Shown piece after piece: positions 1 to 7,460 of a DNA stretch of 64,000 nt. The DNA comes from an uncultured Lachnospiraceae bacterium (lineage in GTDB: Bacteria; Bacillota; Clostridia; Lachnospirales; Lachnospiraceae), in contig CAJTSL010000013.1 of NCBI GenBank assembly GCA_910578845.1, positions 11,634-75,633 of the forward strand. Direction: 5' to 3'. The notes under the pieces are model-generated. The model saw only the letters and a list, made by a program, of their open reading frames with translations. It was not told where the DNA came from and ran no database searches. Each line of letters starts with the position of its first letter. The stretch's first letter is position 1. The position numbers were made by a program, and so were the translations under genes.

Positions 1-245
1 AGCGCAAGCGCCTGCGCCATATCCTTCATAAGCTCTTCCGGCGTCCTTGCTTTCCCAGGATAGTCCCCCGTCGTCTGGATGCCGCCTGTCAGCGGGCCGT
101 CATGGTCAAAACCGGTAACATCGTCGCCCTGCCAGCAATGAAGGGCTACCGGCGCCTCTTTAAGCGCCGCAATCGCCGCGTCCGTATCTACGCCAATCGC
201 CGCATACATTTCCTTTGCGGCTCCGTATCTTTCTTTCTGTGTCAT
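1..245 (-). CDS. rhaA: L-rhamnose isomerase, N-terminal part (gene cut by window edge)
   Basis: The first 81 codons are present, starting at the ATG complementary to 243-245 behind a GGAAGGAG ribosome site. The protein begins MTQKERYGAAKEMYAAIG and carries the family blocks ALHCWQGDDVTGF and GGIQTTGDYPGKARTPEEL, which are typical of the N-terminus of L-rhamnose isomerase. The enzyme converts L-rhamnose to L-rhamnulose in the cytoplasm, the first step of rhamnose breakdown. The metal-binding and catalytic part lies outside the window. It is divergent from an AraC regulator, and the shared intergenic region carries an inverted repeat that could be its operator. It fits with the rhamnogalacturonan locus further right, which would release rhamnose. 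Confidence 0.9.
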   Translation of the reverse strand, partial: MTQKERYGAAKEMYAAIGVDTDAAIAALKEAPVALHCWQGDDVTGFDHDGPLTGGIQTTGDYPGKARTPEELMKDMAQALA

Positions 246-279
246 TTTACCTTCTCCTTCCCGATTCTAGATAGTTCTC

Positions 280-308
280 ATTATACCATGTCCCCGTTCC
301 GCTTATAA
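280..308 (-). promoter_or_regulatory. Putative rhaA promoter
   Basis: On the minus strand a perfect -10 TATAAT (280-285) lies 17 bp downstream of a weak -35 TTATAA (303-308). The weak -35 fits an activator-dependent promoter, and it overlaps the left arm of the inverted repeat at 305-338. Confidence 0.55.
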
Positions 309-338
309 GGTCTTTGTTTTCAAAAAAAGGGACCTTAT
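305..338. promoter_or_regulatory. Inverted repeat, candidate AraC-type operator between rhaA and its regulator
   Basis: Perfect 8-bp arms ATAAGGTC (305-312) and GACCTTAT (331-338) are separated by 18 bp. The left arm overlaps the -35 of rhaA and the right arm abuts the -35 of the divergent regulator. Sugar regulators of the RhaR/RhaS type bind well-spaced half-sites in such divergent regions. That this is the binding site is inferred from position and symmetry. Confidence 0.5.
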
Positions 339-367
339 TTGCAGGCCGTGCCATAACATGGTACAAT
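339..367 (+). promoter_or_regulatory. Putative promoter of the AraC regulator gene
   Basis: TTGCAG (339-344), a 17-bp spacer and TACAAT (362-367) form a good sigma-A-type promoter 45 bp upstream of the start codon at 412. Confidence 0.6.
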
Positions 368-411
368 ATACAAAATAAGAACGACAGCCACGTAAAAAAG
401 GAGGCGCTCCC

Positions 412-1386
412 ATGCAACAGGAATTACTAGAACAACTCCAAAAAATCACCGAGGAAGAGCATGCTATCCTAAAAGGCGCTCCGGATGTCAGAAGAGAATT
501 ATATACTTCTGAAAAAGATTTTGTCATCGATAGCAAAAAATTACTACAAAAAGGGCGCCTGATCGAAATACGGCCGCATACCAGATTCGTCCATTTTCCA
601 AAGCACCGTCATAACTACGTGGAAATGGTCTATATGTGCAGCGGCAGCACTACGCATATCATCAACGGCAGAGAACACATCACCTTACATACAGGCGACC
701 TGCTCTTCCTCAACCAAAACGCGACACAGGAAATCCTCCCCGCCGCAGAGAGCGATATCGCTGTTAATTTCATCATCCTGCCGGAATTCTTCGACCGGGC
801 TTTCTCAATGATCGAAAAAGAGAACATTCTGCATGACTTCCTGATTTCCTCCCTGTCGCAGGACTATTCCCAATCGAGTTATCTCCATTTCCAGGCGAAG
901 GATATCCTCCCGGTACAAAACCTCATTGAAAACATGATCTGGACGCTGATCCACAAAAAAACCGCTACCAATACCATCAACCAGACAACAATGGGCCTTT
1001 TATTCATGAACCTGTCCTTGTTTGCAGATACGATCAATCAGGATGACCCCCACCAGTATGAACAGAATCTTGTCTTCTCTATCCTAAAATACATAGAATC
1101 ACATTACAAAGACGGGACACTCGCAGAAATAGCCGCAGAGACATGCCATCCTGCCTATTATATAAGCCGGCTGTTGAAAAAGCATACCGACTCCAATTTC
1201 AAAGAATTATTGCAGCAGAAGAAATTACAGCAGGCAGCATACCTGCTCTCACAGACCTCTCTCTCTGTCGAAGCGGTCATGGACAATATCGGATATGATA
1301 ACAGTAGTTATTTCTATAGGAAGTTCCGGGAGCGCTATGGCGGATCACCGAAAGAATACCGGAAAGGTGAATTAGGGCAAAAGTGA
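412..1386 (+). CDS. AraC-family transcriptional regulator (cupin plus helix-turn-helix), probably rhamnose-responsive
   Basis: This 324-residue protein has an N-terminal cupin-like sensing domain (about residues 45-135; HRHNYVEMVYMCSG followed by GDLLFLNQ) and a C-terminal AraC DNA-binding domain (about 215-320) with two helix-turn-helix units; the second contains DNIGYDNSSYFYRKFRERYGG. The start is supported by a strong AGGAGG eight bases upstream. It is divergent from rhaA and followed by a GH31 gene whose promoter carries direct repeats spaced like AraC half-sites. By context it probably senses L-rhamnose or a related sugar and controls rhaA and the GH31 gene. The ligand is inferred; the family assignment is firm. 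Confidence 0.85.
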   Translation: MQQELLEQLQKITEEEHAILKGAPDVRRELYTSEKDFVIDSKKLLQKGRLIEIRPHTRFVHFPKHRHNYVEMVYMCSGSTTHIINGREHITLHTGDLLFLNQNATQEILPAAESDIAVNFIILPEFFDRAFSMIEKENILHDFLISSLSQDYSQSSYLHFQAKDILPVQNLIENMIWTLIHKKTATNTINQTTMGLLFMNLSLFADTINQDDPHQYEQNLVFSILKYIESHYKDGTLAEIAAETCHPAYYISRLLKKHTDSNFKELLQQKKLQQAAYLLSQTSLSVEAVMDNIGYDNSSYFYRKFRERYGGSPKEYRKGELGQK

Positions 1387-1393
1387 ATATCAT

Positions 1394-1451
1394 ATCTTTG
1401 CCTTCTTTCGGAAAATCTTTGCTTGCAGTTTCTCCCCATACCTACTAAAAT
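1394..1451 (+). promoter_or_regulatory. GH31 promoter with AraC-type direct-repeat half-sites
   Basis: The octamer ATCTTTGC occurs at 1394-1401 and again at 1415-1422, exactly 21 bp apart (two helical turns). The second copy abuts the -35 TTGCAG (1423-1428), which is followed by a 17-bp spacer and the -10 TAAAAT (1446-1451). Direct repeats spaced 21 bp next to the -35 are the classic layout of AraC activation sites. Confidence 0.55.
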
Positions 1452-1517
1452 AAGGAAAATAGCTTTCTACATAGAAGCAACGAAAACCATAAGGATACAG
1501 AAAGGAATGGAACCGAT

Positions 1518-3764
1518 ATGTATGGCGCGTTATTAAATTATGAGCAAAACAAGCAGACGATCACGCTGCACTATGAAAAGCAGGAGGCACAGATCCATGT
1601 GCTGACAGACAGCATTATTAATGTGTTTGTACCGCTATTCACATCAGAGCATTACTCAAAAGCAATCGAGGGAGATAAAGAGCTTCCGACCGCGTTTACG
1701 TTGGATAAAGAGCAGGATGCCCTGATATTGGCGACAGACTCCCTGGTATGCAAAATTTATGACGATTTCATGATTGATTTCTACGATAAAGAAGGCACCC
1801 TTCTCTGCGCCGACTACCGTGGAAAGAGAATCCCCCGGAAACGTTTCTCCGAATCTCTCATCGAGCTTGCCAAACAGGAAGGGCATACGATAGATCCCAA
1901 CGGTGGCCAGGACTATGCCATACAATGTATCAAACAGTTAGATAACGCCGACTGCATCTATGGCCTTGGCGATAAGACCGGGACATTAAATAAAAGGTGT
2001 TATGAATATGAGAACTGGAACAGCGATATTCCCGACCCACATGAAGACAGCTTTAAATCGCTTTATAAAAGCATACCCTTTTTCATCACCTTAAAAGAAA
2101 AAGGCGTTTATGGCATCTTCTATGATAATACTTTCAAAAGCTATTTTAACTTCGGCAAAGAGAATAACGGTTATTATTGTTTCGGAAGCGACGACGGCAA
2201 TCTGGATTATTACTTCATTGGCGGCTCGTCCATGCCTGAAATCGTAACCAGTTATACTTACCTCACTGGCCGGATGCCCCTGCCACAGAAATGGACACTT
2301 GGGTATCAGCAATCCCGCTGGGGATATGACAGTGAGAAGGCATTCCGCGAGCTTGCAGCAAAGTTTAAAGAGCACCATATCCCGTGTGATGCGTTTCATT
2401 TCGATATCGACTATATGGATCACTACAAAGTCTTTACCTGGAACGAAGAACGTTTCACGGATGCCCGCGCGCTGCTTGCAGACCTAAAAGAACAAGGCAT
2501 CAAAGCCGTAACTATCATTGACCCAGGCGTCAAAGTGGAAAAAGGCTTTACAATGTATGATGAAGGCGTAGAACATGACTATTTCGCCAAATCCCCCGAC
2601 GGCAATATCTATGTTAACGTTGTCTGGCCCGGGGATTCGGTATATCCTGATTTCGGCAATCCCGAAGTACGGAAATGGTGGGGCGGACACTTACAGTTTT
2701 ATACCGATTTAGGGGTCAGCGGCGTATGGAATGATATGAACGAGCCTGCAAGCTTCCACGGCCCGCTTCCAGGAGACATTGTCTTCACGGATGAAGGAAA
2801 GACGGCTACGCATGCCCAGATGCACAACGTTTACGGGCACAATATGGCGAAGGCGACTTATGAAGGATGGAAGAAATTAACAAATAAAAGGCCTTTTGTC
2901 ATTACAAGAGCCTGCTATAGCGGCTCGCAAAAATATGCGACTGCATGGACAGGCGACAACCAAAGCCTCTGGACGCATCTGCGCATGGCAATCCCACAGC
3001 AATGTAACCTGGGCATTAGTGGCATGACATTTATCGGGACCGACATCGGCGGGTTCGGGGCCGATACCACACCAGAGCTGTTATGCCGTTGGGTTGAAGC
3101 CGGCTGCTTCTCCCCGCTCTTCCGCAACCATTGCGCTATGGGATGCATGGAGCAAGAGCCATGGCTATTCGGTGAAGAAACACTTGCTATTTATCGGAAA
3201 TATGTAGAGCTACGCTATGCCCTGCTGCCTTACTTCTACGATTTATGCCGTGAATGTGAGACCACCGGGCTGCCTATTATGAGGCCACTCGTTCTGCATT
3301 ATGAAAATGACATTAATGTCAGAAACTTAAACGATGAATTCATGGTCGGAAAGCATCTTCTTGTGGCTCCTGTCGTAGAGCAGGGCGCCAGAAAACGTAT
3401 GGTTTATTTGCCGGACGGCGTTTGGTACGATTATTGGACACATACAGAATATAAAGGCGGACAATATTATATTGTCGATGCGCCACTCGACGTATGCCCG
3501 ATCTTCGTCAAGGAAGGAACCATCCTGCCGAAAGCGCCTGCACAAATGTATGTCGGGGAAATCGAAGACCCGGCGTTAATCTTGGAGGTATATCCCGGCA
3601 CCGGCTCTTACACGCACTACTATGATAATGGCGTCGATTTCGCTTACCAGAACGGCGAATATCAGGAATATTTCCTGGAAACGGATGGCACCAAAAACCT
3701 GAAGATCACTAAGCGGCACGAGGGATACCGCGATTATCCGGATATCGTCATTCATTATATCTAA
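1518..3764 (+). CDS. GH31 family alpha-glucosidase
   Basis: This 748-residue cytoplasmic enzyme has no signal peptide. The N-terminal beta-sandwich is followed by the GH31 barrel. The nucleophile motif WNDMNEP places the catalytic Asp at residue 406, and the acid/base motif WTGDN places Asp at residue 480. Further family blocks are HFDIDYMD, DIGGFG and SPLFRNHC. GH31 enzymes hydrolyse terminal alpha-linked residues, most often alpha-glucosides, with some members acting on alpha-xylosides or alpha-galactosides; the precise substrate cannot be read from sequence. It lies directly downstream of the AraC regulator in the same direction but has its own promoter, so the regulator may control it. 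The start is preceded by AGAAAGGAATGG. Confidence 0.85.
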   Translation: MYGALLNYEQNKQTITLHYEKQEAQIHVLTDSIINVFVPLFTSEHYSKAIEGDKELPTAFTLDKEQDALILATDSLVCKIYDDFMIDFYDKEGTLLCADYRGKRIPRKRFSESLIELAKQEGHTIDPNGGQDYAIQCIKQLDNADCIYGLGDKTGTLNKRCYEYENWNSDIPDPHEDSFKSLYKSIPFFITLKEKGVYGIFYDNTFKSYFNFGKENNGYYCFGSDDGNLDYYFIGGSSMPEIVTSYTYLTGRMPLPQKWTLGYQQSRWGYDSEKAFRELAAKFKEHHIPCDAFHFDIDYMDHYKVFTWNEERFTDARALLADLKEQGIKAVTIIDPGVKVEKGFTMYDEGVEHDYFAKSPDGNIYVNVVWPGDSVYPDFGNPEVRKWWGGHLQFYTDLGVSGVWNDMNEPASFHGPLPGDIVFTDEGKTATHAQMHNVYGHNMAKATYEGWKKLTNKRPFVITRACYSGSQKYATAWTGDNQSLWTHLRMAIPQQCNLGISGMTFIGTDIGGFGADTTPELLCRWVEAGCFSPLFRNHCAMGCMEQEPWLFGEETLAIYRKYVELRYALLPYFYDLCRECETTGLPIMRPLVLHYENDINVRNLNDEFMVGKHLLVAPVVEQGARKRMVYLPDGVWYDYWTHTEYKGGQYYIVDAPLDVCPIFVKEGTILPKAPAQMYVGEIEDPALILEVYPGTGSYTHYYDNGVDFAYQNGEYQEYFLETDGTKNLKITKRHEGYRDYPDIVIHYI

Positions 3765-3785
3765 ACGATACGGGACAACTGCTCC

Positions 3786-3820
3786 CTGCCACAGGCTTGG
3801 CTAAGATTAGCCCGTGGCAG
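3786..3820. terminator. Hairpin between two convergent genes, possible terminator
   Basis: CTGCCAC (3786-3792) pairs with GTGGCAG (3814-3820), with an inner stem GGCTAA/TTAGCC (3799-3804, 3807-3812). It lies between the GH31 and anti-sigma-like genes, which converge. Neither side has a clear T-run, so termination is tentative. Confidence 0.35.
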
Positions 3821-3839
3821 GAAAAGCAGGTAATCCCTA

Positions 3840-5435
3840 TCACTGCTCCCGCAAACCTGACATGTAATAGAAACATGTCTTCTCCGGGATGCGGTGGAAC
3901 CTCCCTTCTTCCTCTTGCCTGTACTCGCTGCAATCCAGGAACACAATCCTGCCGTCCGGCAGCGCACAGTATTCACTGCCTTCCCAGTTACAGGGCGCTT
4001 CATATGCGGGCAATATATTAACAGCGCTTTCTTCTCCCAAGTTATAGGTAAAGATACCGTCATATCCCCAGAATACAAAATCCGTATCGGCGCCTTTCGC
4101 AATAATATCAAGCATGATCGTCTCTTCCGGTACTATGCCCATATAAATCTCCCCTAATGTGCCCTTTTCAAAATCTACAGAGGCAATCCCCATTTCCATA
4201 TGCTCCAGTGTCCCTGCTTCTACCTGTGTATATACCTTACCGTCTTTCCCAATGCCAAGGCCGGCGCTAGGATGAGGCATATACGGGCTATCCAGGCCTG
4301 CTTCGATATTCTTCACGAAATTCCCCTCTCCATCCAATACCATCAATAATTCTTTCATAAAAGTCCCGCGCAGATAAATATACCCTTCGTCATCCACTAC
4401 CATTCTTCTGATGATGCCGCCTATATCCTCATCATAAACCGATAAATCTATTTTCTTCTTTATCTCTCCTTCTGCGCTTAGAATCCAGAGCGAATTCTTG
4501 AACTTATCCCCCTCCATGGTCACGCTATGTTGGTAATCCCCGCTCTCAATACGCTCTATCAGCGCAATATACACATCGCCCTTCTTATCCTGGTAAAGCG
4601 CGGTAACATTCGTCAGGGAATCAAAGTCATCGAAGAACAGTGTAGAGTCGCTGCTTCCGATTTCCATGGTATGGATTTCGCTCAATCCTGTCAGGAATAA
4701 GCAGCTTTGTCCCATCGCCATATAACAGATCTCCAAATCTCCCGTATAGGGGATCGTCAGCTCTTGCGCAGGGTCATAGACCGCTTCGCTTTGCAAGACA
4801 GCATCATCGGTTGCTTCCACTTGCGTCTCTGTCTCTTCTGAGATCGTTTGACTTGGAAAGTCAATTTCTCCCGCTTCGATCTTCTCATTCATAGCCTGCA
4901 AGCTGTAATCACGTTTATACATAAAATCAATAATCCGTAGCAGCTCCTCGTCGTTCATTTCCTTCTCCGGGAAGAAGAACGTTGTCGTAGCGCCATAAAA
5001 GGCCACGCCTTTCCCTTCGTATTCCTCCGGCGCAGAAAGCATCTTCAGCAATCCCTCCGGGAACAGCGCCTCTTCTTCGTAAGAAACGCGTAATTCCTTC
5101 ATCCGTGCCTTCTCTGACTCCGTATATGGGCGGTTATAGTTATCCATCCCCACCCGGCTCGTATAAATCTGTACAAAGTATTCTTCCATCTCTTTCTCAT
5201 TCATGGCTTCCATCCGCGCCTTAAGCGCTCCTACCGCCGCTGAAACAGTAACGGACATCGCCGCTATGATCGCTGCCGCCAAGATCAGCGACTTCTTCCA
5301 TGTCATTTTGAATATCCTATGCTGACTAGGGAGACTGACAAGTATGTCATCTATTCTATCTTCCAATGTTTCCGGCACGATCATCTTCTCCTGTCTTGCC
5401 ATTTTGAACAGATCCTGTTCCCATTTATTCTTCAT
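3840..5435 (-). CDS. Membrane anti-sigma-like protein with large extracytoplasmic domain
   Basis: The start is taken as the ATG at 5435, six bases after GGAGG; an in-frame GTG two codons earlier is poorly placed. The 531-residue protein has a short cytoplasmic N-terminus, one membrane segment (about residues 46-68, KKSLILAAAIIAAMSVTVSA) and a large exported part. From about residue 215 the exported part has repeated Trp/Gly/Asp-rich strands such as DEGYIYLRGTF and DGKVYTQVE, which look like a beta-propeller. It sits 78 bp downstream of an ECF sigma gene in the same direction, the usual place for the cognate anti-sigma factor. Anti-sigma activity is inferred from context; no zinc-finger ZAS motif was seen. 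Confidence 0.6.
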   Translation of the reverse strand: MKNKWEQDLFKMARQEKMIVPETLEDRIDDILVSLPSQHRIFKMTWKKSLILAAAIIAAMSVTVSAAVGALKARMEAMNEKEMEEYFVQIYTSRVGMDNYNRPYTESEKARMKELRVSYEEEALFPEGLLKMLSAPEEYEGKGVAFYGATTTFFFPEKEMNDEELLRIIDFMYKRDYSLQAMNEKIEAGEIDFPSQTISEETETQVEATDDAVLQSEAVYDPAQELTIPYTGDLEICYMAMGQSCLFLTGLSEIHTMEIGSSDSTLFFDDFDSLTNVTALYQDKKGDVYIALIERIESGDYQHSVTMEGDKFKNSLWILSAEGEIKKKIDLSVYDEDIGGIIRRMVVDDEGYIYLRGTFMKELLMVLDGEGNFVKNIEAGLDSPYMPHPSAGLGIGKDGKVYTQVEAGTLEHMEMGIASVDFEKGTLGEIYMGIVPEETIMLDIIAKGADTDFVFWGYDGIFTYNLGEESAVNILPAYEAPCNWEGSEYCALPDGRIVFLDCSEYRQEEEGRFHRIPEKTCFYYMSGLREQ

Positions 5436-5513
5436 AAACACCCTCCATTCTGCTTACATATCACGCTTTTGGACATTGCACGCTTATGCTTCCCTTGATC
5501 TTATCAGGCTCCT

Positions 5514-5981
5514 CTAATCCAGCCTTTCTCTTAGCTGTTTCTTGCCTCTTGAGAGCCTGGACTTGACTGTTCCTTCCGGTATCCGAAGGACTTTAGCGAT
5601 TTCCTTAATAGAAAGCTGCTCATAAAAATAGAGAATGATCGCTTCCCGGTAGACCATATCCAGTTCCATGACGATATCCCATAATTCATGATATTCGTCC
5701 CTAAACTGCGGCATATGCTCCTCTCTTCCTTCTACGGACACATGCTTCTTGTTCCTCGCATAAATCCGCTTCGCCTCGTTCGCGCAAATCTGCATCATCC
5801 ATGGGCCAAAGCTCTCCGCTTTGCGCAATGTATTTAACTTCTCATATGCCTTTAAAACGGACTCGCTAACGGCATCTTGCGCATCTTCGCGGTTATGCAG
5901 GATGCCATAAGCAAGCCTATATAAATTAGGCGTATACTCCCGGATTAAGTTACTAAATGTCTCTCTGTCTATTGCAGACAT
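5514..5981 (-). CDS. ECF-type RNA polymerase sigma factor
   Basis: This 155-residue sigma-70 family protein has region 2 (about residues 10-75: LIREYTPNLYRLAYGILHNREDAQDAVSE split across helices) and region 4 (about 95-150: YFYEQLSIKEIAKVLRIPEGTVKSRL in helix-turn-helix form). It would direct RNA polymerase to envelope or stress promoters when its anti-sigma partner releases it. The start has an excellent AAAGGAGG six bases upstream. The gene downstream encodes a single-pass membrane protein with a big extracytoplasmic domain, the likely anti-sigma partner. Confidence 0.88.
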   Translation of the reverse strand: MSAIDRETFSNLIREYTPNLYRLAYGILHNREDAQDAVSESVLKAYEKLNTLRKAESFGPWMMQICANEAKRIYARNKKHVSVEGREEHMPQFRDEYHELWDIVMELDMVYREAIILYFYEQLSIKEIAKVLRIPEGTVKSRLSRGKKQLRERLD

Positions 5982-6054
5982 ACTCCACCTCCTTTTATCG
6001 TTTCGCCGGCTTATCTACTTATTATGACATGGTAAGAAGACAAAAGGTTCCCCG

Positions 6055-6100
6055 TAAAGCAAAAAAAGATACCAGAATAGGTCTTCCCTGTTCTGGTATC
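6055..6100 (-). terminator. Intrinsic terminator of the ECF S-component operon
   Basis: A perfect 10-bp stem (GATACCAGAA at 6068-6077, TTCTGGTATC at 6091-6100) is followed on the minus strand by seven T, just after the end of the S-component gene at 6108. Confidence 0.85.
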
Positions 6101-6107
6101 CTTTATA

Positions 6108-6632
6108 TCAATTCTTCTCTGTATACTTTTCCGCCAGTTTTAATATGGAAATCAGCGGTACAATTAGAATCCCGCAGAAAAAGTTGCTGATGCCATGGAT
6201 ACAATCCCATGGCAGGCCTGCGATAATCCAGGCTATCATGCCCTGGAAGCTAAGCCCATACAAGATTGCCTGCGCAGGCGCATATAGGGTCCCAAATAGA
6301 AATCCATGCGCGGCGCACACTAACATGTATACAATAGGGCACCATCGTTTCGGCATCTTCTTTGGCAGGAGCATGACCGCCCCCCATAGAACCGTCCACA
6401 AATATAGATACGGTACCCACCAGGCGGCAAAGCCATTCAAAATCCCGGTTAAGATCACATAAACATAAATGGGATATAATGCCTTTTTACGGTAAACAAC
6501 GGTGAAAGCAATCGTAAATACACCGAGAAGATGGATATTAGGCGCAAACTCCATAATCAGCTTAGACGCGTACATGAGCGCGCCCAACATGGAAAATATG
6601 GCGATTTCTCTCGTTGTAGGCTTCACGCTCAT
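6108..6632 (-). CDS. ECF transporter S component, probably for cobalamin or a precursor
   Basis: This 174-residue protein is almost entirely hydrophobic, with about six membrane segments. The N-terminal blocks TTREIAIFSMLGALMYASK and PNIHLLGVFTIAFTVVYRKKA resemble substrate-binding S proteins of energy-coupling-factor importers. The start overlaps the stop of the upstream lipoprotein gene (ATGA), so the two are translationally coupled. The operon follows a cobalamin riboswitch, so vitamin B12 or cobinamide is the likely substrate. No ECF ATPase or T subunit is nearby, so it probably uses the cell's shared module (group II ECF). S-component identity is fairly sure; the substrate is inferred from the riboswitch. 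Confidence 0.75.
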   Translation of the reverse strand: MSVKPTTREIAIFSMLGALMYASKLIMEFAPNIHLLGVFTIAFTVVYRKKALYPIYVYVILTGILNGFAAWWVPYLYLWTVLWGAVMLLPKKMPKRWCPIVYMLVCAAHGFLFGTLYAPAQAILYGLSFQGMIAWIIAGLPWDCIHGISNFFCGILIVPLISILKLAEKYTEKN

Positions 6633-7159
6633 TCCACCTTAAAAGCATAGGCATCTCCAGGCGTAATCTCCGTTACATCCACGCCCGTGGGAGCATATTC
6701 CCCGTTAATATAAAACGCCCAATATACGCCGTCCGTATCATAATCTGCCGTAATCCCGTTCACTGTCTTCACGAATAAGCCATATTCGCTCTCTTCGCCA
6801 GCAATCAGTTCCACTTCTTCCAAAGCTTCCCCTACGATTGTTTGATCCGTATGGACTTCGAAGACTGTTTCGTTACCATCTCGGTCTGTCACGGTAAAAA
6901 GAAACTCTGTACTGCCTTCGCCAACTAGCGTAGCCTCAGAGCCTGCGGCATCCACCGGCGCGCCGCCAGTCTCCACATCGCCTGCCTGCGTGTTTTCTCC
7001 TGTCTCTGTCTCCGTCTCTTGCCCGCTAGAAGCGACGTTAACCGAATCTTCTCCCGATTCCTTTTTGTCACCACAGCCAACTGTATTAAGCGCTATAGCC
7101 ACCATGAGCGCCATACAAAGGATGCATGACGAAAATTTGCTGTTACGTTTCTTCTTCAT
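6629..7159 (-). CDS. DUF4430 lipoprotein, transcobalamin-like surface cobalamin-capture protein
   Basis: This 176-residue lipoprotein has a signal peptide and lipobox (about residues 10-30, ending NTVGCGD), then a Ser/Glu/Thr-rich linker (about 32-75). A C-terminal DUF4430 domain (about 85-176) contains LIAGEESEYGLFVKTVNG, YWAFYINGEYAPTGV and GDAYAFKVE. DUF4430 also occurs in the beta domain of animal intrinsic factor and transcobalamin, which contacts B12. With the cobalamin riboswitch upstream and an S component coupled downstream, it is well placed to capture corrinoids at the surface and hand them to the importer. Binding itself is inferred. Start supported by AAAGGAG. Confidence 0.75.
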   Translation of the reverse strand: MKKKRNSKFSSCILCMALMVAIALNTVGCGDKKESGEDSVNVASSGQETETETGENTQAGDVETGGAPVDAAGSEATLVGEGSTEFLFTVTDRDGNETVFEVHTDQTIVGEALEEVELIAGEESEYGLFVKTVNGITADYDTDGVYWAFYINGEYAPTGVDVTEITPGDAYAFKVE

Positions 7160-7230
7160 GTTCTTTGTCTCCTTTATATTCTGATTTCCCCATAATGCCG
7201 GCTCTCGCGGCTAAAACAGAGGATTTGCCC

Positions 7231-7424
7231 TGTCCGGATATTTCGACTTGGCACTCCGCTGACCGCCTTCTCAGACCGATGGGATACCCTCCCATATAAT
7301 CTAATGACGTTTCCCAAATCTGTGGCTTCATTTGGTCAGGCCAGCCGATTGAAAAAGCCATACGGCTTCTCCTATGCCTTACGGCGACGGGCTCGTACAG
7401 GATTTGCACCTGATTCCCCGGACA
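7231..7424 (-). promoter_or_regulatory. Cobalamin riboswitch
   Basis: Read on the minus strand, the leader has a perfect closing stem, TGTCCGG (7418-7424) with CCGGACA (7231-7237). Inside it are the conserved cobalamin-riboswitch blocks GGTGCAAATCC, GAGCCCGTCGCCGTAA, GAAGCCACAG, GAGAAGGCGGT and GCCAAGTCGAAATATCC. It lies about 70 bp upstream of the DUF4430 lipoprotein gene. In this class cobalamin binding lowers expression of uptake genes by termination or by hiding the ribosome site. Confidence 0.85.
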
Positions 7425-7460
7425 GCACAATTCCTATCATAATCTTTTATAAAGGATTCG

